The notes under the pieces were generated by a model. It did not search any database. It was not told where the DNA came from and worked only from the letters and a program-made list of their open reading frames with translations. The position numbers and the translations under genes were made by a program. DNA of 64,000 bases, from positions 142,052 to 206,051 of the forward strand of contig WEDG01001469.1 in NCBI GenBank assembly GCA_017591395.1. The letters are read 5' to 3'. Below are positions 59,301 to 64,000 of this stretch, one piece after another; positions within the stretch are counted from its first letter, which is position 1, and each line of letters starts with the position of its first letter. Origin of the DNA: Schistocephalus solidus (Eukaryota; Platyhelminthes; Cestoda; Diphyllobothriidea; Diphyllobothriidae).

Positions 59301-61182
59301 CATGCTAAAAAAGATCGTAAAACCAGTTTATAAAGGGTTTTTTAAGCTCAGTCAAAAGCGTCAAAGATGACGAATTTGTACGATATCCTGGGCGTTAAGT
59401 GAGAAACTTCTATCAACGTGTAGTTTTGAAATGCCACCTAGGCTGATTTATGACACGTTCCGGTGTATGTATGCACTAATGGAATAAATCTATTCATCAC
59501 AATTTTCAAACTTCACCTAAACACTCATATTAAATGTACAAATAAAGCAAAGAAGAAACAGATGTGCACACTATGTCCGGTCAGGAACGTACCAAGGCGA
59601 TAGTGTTTCAAAGCCTTGACTTCGTGGAATTTTCTCACTTGTTTCCTTCATCAAAAATGACACGGGCATGCCATGGATGTTTCCGGAGGTGGAGACAGCA
59701 GGAGTATTGATGTCGGAGTGCGCATCCACCCAGACGACAAAGGTATTAGGGAAGACGTTGAAGTGTCCTCGAATGCTACCGTAACCAAGACTGTGATCAC
59801 CGCCCAAGATTAAGGTGATATCGTTCTCAGCAACGCTTTTCTCCACAGCACTGATGAGCTCAGTGGAAGACTTTAAGAAGGCCTTCTGATTCCGGCAGTT
59901 TAAAATGCGTTCACTTTCTCGAGCTTCAGTTTGTGTTATTTTCTCATATTCCTTCACGGTTAATTTGCCTGAAGACGTGTAAATAAAATGCTATTAATGC
60001 GGGCGTTAATAACGGTGCCTCCTTCTACACGCTGCTCATGCTCAGGCCTCAGCAGAGATATCTAACAGCAAAAACCCTCTGATGCACCACAGTGCACGTG
60101 AACCGCTCAAGAAGAGGACTCGTAGTTCTGCATGTAAGATAATTTCCCGACTGCGCATTTCTCTGAGTTCCGATTGTCGTTTTGTAAATGATGACAACTG
60201 CTGACTAAAATGTATGTTCCTTTTTGAATGTATGTTCTCTTTTCTCTTTAAGCATTGTTTTCTACGTTTTGTGCTAAAAGAAACGGATGAACTCACGGCC
60301 ATCCCAACCGAAAAATCCCCAGCTGCATACATCCCGTGACGCCTTCAAAAGCCTTTTGACGAACTTATGAACGTATTAATAAAAGCTAGCTCCTGTGCGG
60401 TATAGGGTATTGGTCTAAAAGTATGTAAGCTGCATATAAGGATCACGAGTATACGACGGACTTATCATTTATATTATTTCAGCTTCAGCCGAACAAACGG
60501 AGGTAATTATATGAACCGTGTAAGATCAATTTAAAGCAAAATGAATGTTCTAACATACTAGGAAGGGTAGAATAAATATCGTACAGGCTCGGTGATAAGG
60601 AGTGCTGGTTTATTCTGTCAAATAAATCATTTTCGACAACATTCTACAAAATGTTTGCACAGGTACACCAAAAGAGAGATTTTTTTCTTGATAGGCCACA
60701 CTGTTAGACTTGTCATGTCAAATGTGTTTTTCTAGTCATAATTGGTGCAAAAAATATGTTTTCTGGTGCAGAAACACGTTTGTATTCTTTGTCCCGCAAC
60801 CATCTGCACATATGGTATGCTACTGCATAACAACGTAAAGCTATACTAGTTTTTAAAAAAACTGTCATTTTGATGTGCTTTGTGATTAGCCAACAATAGG
60901 TCTGCTGGTACTGTGTTCTCAAAAATTCGCATTCGATTAGATTATGCATGTCAAGGAAAAGCTCCAGGCTTCTAGGCGAAAATAGATCGTTTCAACAAGT
61001 AGGCAGTGAGAAGTTGCTTACTACTGCATCAAATACGTACCCATGCTACTGAGAAATGCGTTGAGTCCCCCCTCACGGATAGCGTTTGGCCCCTTTTCAA
61101 CGCCCTCTTTCGGTTGGCCCTTGTGAATGGCAGCTTCCACGATGCCAAGGTGAGTAGGTATTGTGGTCTGCTGGTTTCCCAT
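56236..61182 (-). CDS. ARG1: Arginase, six exons, 312 aa
   Basis: Arginase hydrolyses L-arginine to L-ornithine and urea with a binuclear manganese centre. Minus-strand exons: 61182-61041, 59968-59593, 59304-59248, 57632-57528, 57305-57169, 56357-56236. All are GT-AG with phases in agreement; total 939 nt with TAA. Metal ligands: H106 (GGDHS), D129, H131 and D133 (DAHSD), D237 and D239 (SFDIDALDP). Substrate-side residues N135, S142, H146, D188, E191 and E282 are present. Each sits exactly five residues beyond its human ARG1 number, so the core has no indel. The usual GAPF near the N terminus is EAAI, and the C-terminal tail is shorter than human ARG1 (322 aa) by alignment. ATG 61182 is the first Met after an upstream in-frame TGA. 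No mitochondrial signal is seen. Confidence 0.95.
56510..56870 (-). repeat. Family S-like repeat, degenerate, in arginase intron 5 and downstream edge
   Basis: The plus strand shows GTTTGACCATGAAG, TTTCACGTGATTTAGTTTTA, then AGGGATAGTGCACTTGCGTT and GCATCTACCGCACTCTTCCT, which follows the block order of S in antisense. The later part is too worn to match. Confidence 0.45.
57169..57305 (-). CDS. ARG1: Arginase exon 5
   Basis: Residues 227-272, with SFDIDALDP (D237 and D239) and the TGTPVPGGLT loop. The acceptor is ATTTTTAG and the donor GTGAAC. Confidence 0.95.
57528..57632 (-). CDS. ARG1: Arginase exon 4
   Basis: Residues 192-226 (LEYLKEFNIRYFTMADVKEI). Corresponds to the human stretch [20 protein letters not shown]. 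The acceptor is GATATAG and the donor GTAAGT. Confidence 0.93.
58065..58335 (+). repeat. Family S copy in arginase intron 3, plus sense
   Basis: Contains GTCTTCTTGACTCTGTCTTG, CGGGCCCAGGTGGGGGAG and TACAGCGCAAG. The CCCAGGTGGG block is present twice (about 58112 and 58186), a local duplication. Confidence 0.7.
58495..58890 (-). repeat. Family S copy in arginase intron 3, minus sense
   Basis: The plus strand reads GTGAGGTCCACTGTGTGTCC, GTGACTTGCGTACGAATT, CAAGAAGACTGGAGGCGGAA, GAGGGCGCAGGTTGCTGGCG and CCACATTAAGAAGGAACCAT, the order seen at 37545-37870. It faces the copy at 58065-58335, 3' end to 3' end. Confidence 0.75.
59248..59304 (-). CDS. ARG1: Arginase exon 3 (57 nt)
   Basis: Residues 173-191, reading MTSKNLLYIALRDVDTPE. 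RDVD with D188 and E191 matches human D183 and E186, which contact substrate. The acceptor is TTTTTTAG and the donor GTGAGT. Confidence 0.93.
59593..59968 (-). CDS. ARG1: Arginase exon 2
   Basis: Residues 48-172. Carries GGDHS and DAHSD with four of the six manganese ligands. The acceptor is CGTCTTCAG and the donor GTACGT. Joined directly to exon 1 (G|GC), the alignment length to human arginase is kept, so no missing exon is needed. Confidence 0.95.
61041..61182 (-). CDS. ARG1: Arginase exon 1
   Basis: Residues 1-47 plus one base. Contains KGQPKEGVEKGP and the GGLNAFLSSM segment. The donor is GTACGT. A CTCAG just upstream of the ATG could be a splice or trans-splice acceptor in the 5' UTR. 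Confidence 0.92.
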
Positions 61183-61189
61183 TAGGCTG

Positions 61190-63395
61190 AGTAGTTTCAA
61201 ATTTGAAACATATCCAACGCTGGCTCACAATATATACAGGTCTGAAACCACAGGATTACTCATCCTGCCTGGTAATAGCGAATAGAAAGCCCGAAGAGAG
61301 GGAGGGAGGGGGAGGCGAAAATGCTACACGAGTAGGCGCACTAGGTGTGTCGCTGACTGCGACACGAATAACAGTCTTCAGGCACCTATTTTTTAACAAA
61401 CCAGACTGTCAGTTCTCTCCGTACTGGTTGACCCACTTGTCTGTAAGCGTTTGTTGACGCCGCGTGAATGGTCCAAAGCTTAACTGAACGCTAGCTCAGC
61501 TTTTTAGTGCCGGTGGATGTCGCAGTATGGGTTGACTTCTCAGGTGTAACATCTAATTGGATGGGATGCAAATGGTGAACTACTCACGTTATGGGGGAAA
61601 TAGCTAAAAGTGCAAATACCCCGTTCTTCAGGAAACGAAAGAAGCACATATGCCAACAGAATCGGATCAGACCCTGTTTTGTCTAGCTAACGTTCTGCTA
61701 ATGCGTAGTATACGCATGCTAATGTGAGTACGCTCCACCATCAACGCCTCGAACGGATAAAGAAGTATAAGATTCTCAACCAATAGCCCTTGATCTCATA
61801 GGCTGCGCCATCAGTCACCGAAAACACGTAATAGTTGCCAGGCCCTCACTGGCAGATTGATTAATGAAATAGTTAAAATATTAGTATGCAGTAGCATGCC
61901 TACCTTATGGTGTCAACCGCTTTGTCTTGGCTCCCACCACAGTCACCATGTCTTAACAAAGCAGACATTAATTGCAAAACCGCATCCACCATTAAAAAGT
62001 AGACTTCTCTTGCGATGCTCTGGATAGAGGAGACTTCCAGAAGGAACAAAGGATTCACAATATTTAAGTGAAAGCTACCAGTGACAAAGGTCATCCTTTG
62101 CAAGGTTACGTTGATGGGCTGTGCAGCGCATCAATCGGACACCGATTAGATGGATGAAGGACAGAGTGGTGTTCACTGCCGTTCGCCTATCTTTACATAC
62201 GGTGGTGTTTGAAACCGAAGGAGTTTATTCAAGCGACTGCCAAACAAACGAGAGAAGCCCCCTTCTTCGTCTGGAAATTAATTACCACTGGGGTTTACTG
62301 CTCCGTATGACCTTTAATCAGCCCGTGGCACAATGCAACCTAGACAGCGGTAAGTTGTGGTGGATTACTGCAGGAGCTCGAGAGTCGCACCTTTTTGCAA
62401 CTGTCAAGTTGACTGCGTCAACCCACTACCTTCACTGCACTGACTTCGAAATCACACCCTCTGTCACGATCGACTACATCTCTGCAAAGCCTAGTGGTTA
62501 TTGTGTTTATTTACCTGTCGTCACAATGGTTCGCCGAATTCCTTGCATCCTTCTCCCTTCTGCATCAATAGCCTCACGCATTGAGCAATAAGTTATTTTG
62601 CACATATAACTGATTTTTCGAAAATGCATTAGAAACGAAAAATCCAGTTACCTAAGCTGAACACACACCTTACACAATTAAATTAGCTAGTCATCGAGCA
62701 GAAGTATTTTTTTCTGAGACTGGAAGATCGGATCGCCTCAACAGGTAGGTTTCGAAAACTTGTGACCACAACAAACCTCATCAACACACCCTCCAAGCAC
62801 CCCTGGAAGCCTTTAGTATGTTGATACCTCTCGGTATCTATGCGTTTCAAGTCACACTTAGTCTACTGGCCCCATAAATTAGGCATCTCAGAAGGACTCT
62901 AAAAAATCTGGTATTTAGCGTCTACAACGTGTGAATTCAAAGAGATTCATCGAAGAGTGTGTCGTACTAAAAAAGAACACTTAATCCAAACTAAAGGGTG
63001 GAAGCGCATCGAGGATATTTACCCAGCCCAGTAATTCAATGCTAGTTGGAAGACCGATTCCCAGTTGGCCAGAAACTGTCTGGTTCGAGAAGAGCACGAC
63101 CATTAAATCCCACGGTGGTACATGGCGGACACCGCTTCCAAGCCATCGTAACCACAACTAACAGCTTTAATTCTACGAAGAACGACCTGCTTATTAAACT
63201 CGCGTAAGAAATCTTAGTTGCGTTCTAATCTTTCTAATAAGGTATACTTATGCAATACTTCTTTCCATTAAACCTTTGTCCAGTTTCTCGACAAAGCGAC
63301 ATTCCTAGTATCCAACTAGAGAAAATACTTGCACTTTTCTGATGTGCTGTGCCACGTGGCGCCTACGTGGCCTTATTATCGACTCTATGGGGAAC
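61190..63395. other. Upstream of arginase; no gene established
   Basis: The arginase promoter would be close to 61182. A 156-codon plus-strand frame at 62121-62591 has no recognisable domain and codes nothing familiar on the other strand. No repeats were named. Confidence 0.35.
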
Positions 63396-63404
63396 CTGAA
63401 TTTT

Positions 63405-63656
63405 TCAGATTCTGGAGAGGCGGGAGGCAGGACTCAGTAGGCACCGAGTAGAATGATTTCTTCCGAGAACAGGCACCATCTCCTGAGCGTTGAAGGTAAA
63501 CAAGCCGCAGAGCGTCACTGAGACATCCTTTACATTGTCAGTGGTTAACTTTTGTTGCAGGATAACTATTTGCTGGTTTTGAGCAACGGTACTTACGCAC
63601 AAACCTCGCTCCGAAACAACCGGGTCCTGTACTAGTTCCGAGAAGTGGTCATCCAC
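63405..63656 (-). CDS. Uncharacterised frame, possible exon
   Basis: I do not recognise the protein. The frame (DDHFSELVQDPVVSERGLC, VTLCGLFTFNAQEMVPVLGR) has ordinary amino-acid composition and stays open upstream to about 63690. A TATCTGCAG acceptor-like site at 63675 and a GTAAGT donor-like site at 63596 could bound an exon of about 79 nt. Without a homologue this is only a candidate. Confidence 0.25.
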   Translation of the reverse strand: MDDHFSELVQDPVVSERGLCVSTVAQNQQIVILQQKLTTDNVKDVSVTLCGLFTFNAQEMVPVLGRNHSTRCLLSPASRLSRI

Positions 63657-63847
63657 GTTGGAGGCAAAGTGCCTGCAGATATGCGCAAAATGGTGTCATT
63701 TTTCCGATAGAAGGAAACCTTGCTCGGTGTAAACATGCATGAATTCAATGAGGAACATATTAAGCCCATTGGGGTCCGTGAGAGTCGGTTTAATCACCGT
63801 TCTACTCAAACTGTTTATTCCTCGGTTGAACCACTGAAGATTTCAAA

Positions 63848-63878
63848 TACCTTATATACCTTATACCTTATATACCTC
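63848..63878 (+). repeat. TATACCT microsatellite-like stretch
   Basis: A short imperfect repeat of ACCTTATATACCTTATACCT character. Confidence 0.7.
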
Positions 63879-64000
63879 GAGGATACCATTTGGATGCCGG
63901 TGAACAAGCGTGGCGGTCGGTTAGCTCGATCAGATGACAAACTCGGGATGCACGGTTCAGCATTAACAGGCACCGTACATAGCATTCGCCAGACTATGCG

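Noticed and set aside
60296..60340. A possible extra arginase exon, minus strand, between a TATGCAG and a GTGAGT
   Set aside because: Exon 1 and exon 2 already join in frame and give the family length without a gap. This segment does not fit the phase of both neighbours.
1..64000. CRISPR array, prokaryotic operon or phage module
   Set aside because: No regular spaced repeats, no Shine-Dalgarno-linked gene runs, and the genes are spliced.

Overview
The window reads as nuclear DNA of a flatworm, most likely a large-genome tapeworm of the Diphyllobothriidea (Spirometra or Dibothriocephalus type). The grounds are spliceosomal genes with 32-38 nt mini-introns at a 5' end, followed by multi-kilobase introns full of decayed retroelements, and a LINE family with C-terminal C2H2 zinc fingers that I recall from such genomes. 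The organism call is inference from memory, not a database match. There is no bacterial gene organisation, no CRISPR array and no operon.

Three host genes can be built from the sequence. (1) PPP4R2, regulatory subunit 2 of protein phosphatase 4, plus strand, 13281-31813: nine exons with consistent splice phases, 642 aa. Its N-terminal numbering matches the human protein as I recall it. (2) A LIM-domain protein, minus strand, 49222-47754: one textbook LIM domain at the C terminus, with the reading frame changing twice. (3) Arginase, minus strand, 61182-56236: six exons, 312 aa, with all manganese ligands conserved. These genes are unrelated in function and I see no shared regulation.

Most of the remainder is mobile-element debris. 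1-9.7 kb holds CR1-like LINEs on the minus strand, one split by a plus-strand CR1 3' fragment (about 6.68-8.27 kb), plus a 148-bp tandem duplication. 10.2-12.2 kb holds a decayed transposase-domain gene (minus). The PPP4R2 introns carry an internally deleted LINE (16.2-18.2 kb), an RTE-type RT relic (21.6 kb), a Penelope-like relic (23.5-24.3 kb), tRNA-like units (27.8 and 28.2 kb), a DEAD-box helicase relic (29.6 kb) and short repeats.

32.8 kb and 52.6 kb carry a tRNA-Lys-headed SINE. 34.5-37.5 kb is a broken RTE-type LINE. 37.5-41.3 kb is a LINE lacking its RT core. 41.7-42.5 kb is a diverged direct repeat. 42.65-43.8, 51.0-51.5 and 54.3 kb are degenerate TTAGGG-like tracts. The arginase introns contain an inverted pair of short repeats.

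There is no clear undescribed system here. The more unusual items are the LIM gene's frame changes, a candidate SINE whose tail matches the 3' region of the resident LINE, the internally deleted LINE, the helicase relic, and a foldback arrangement of telomere-like repeats.
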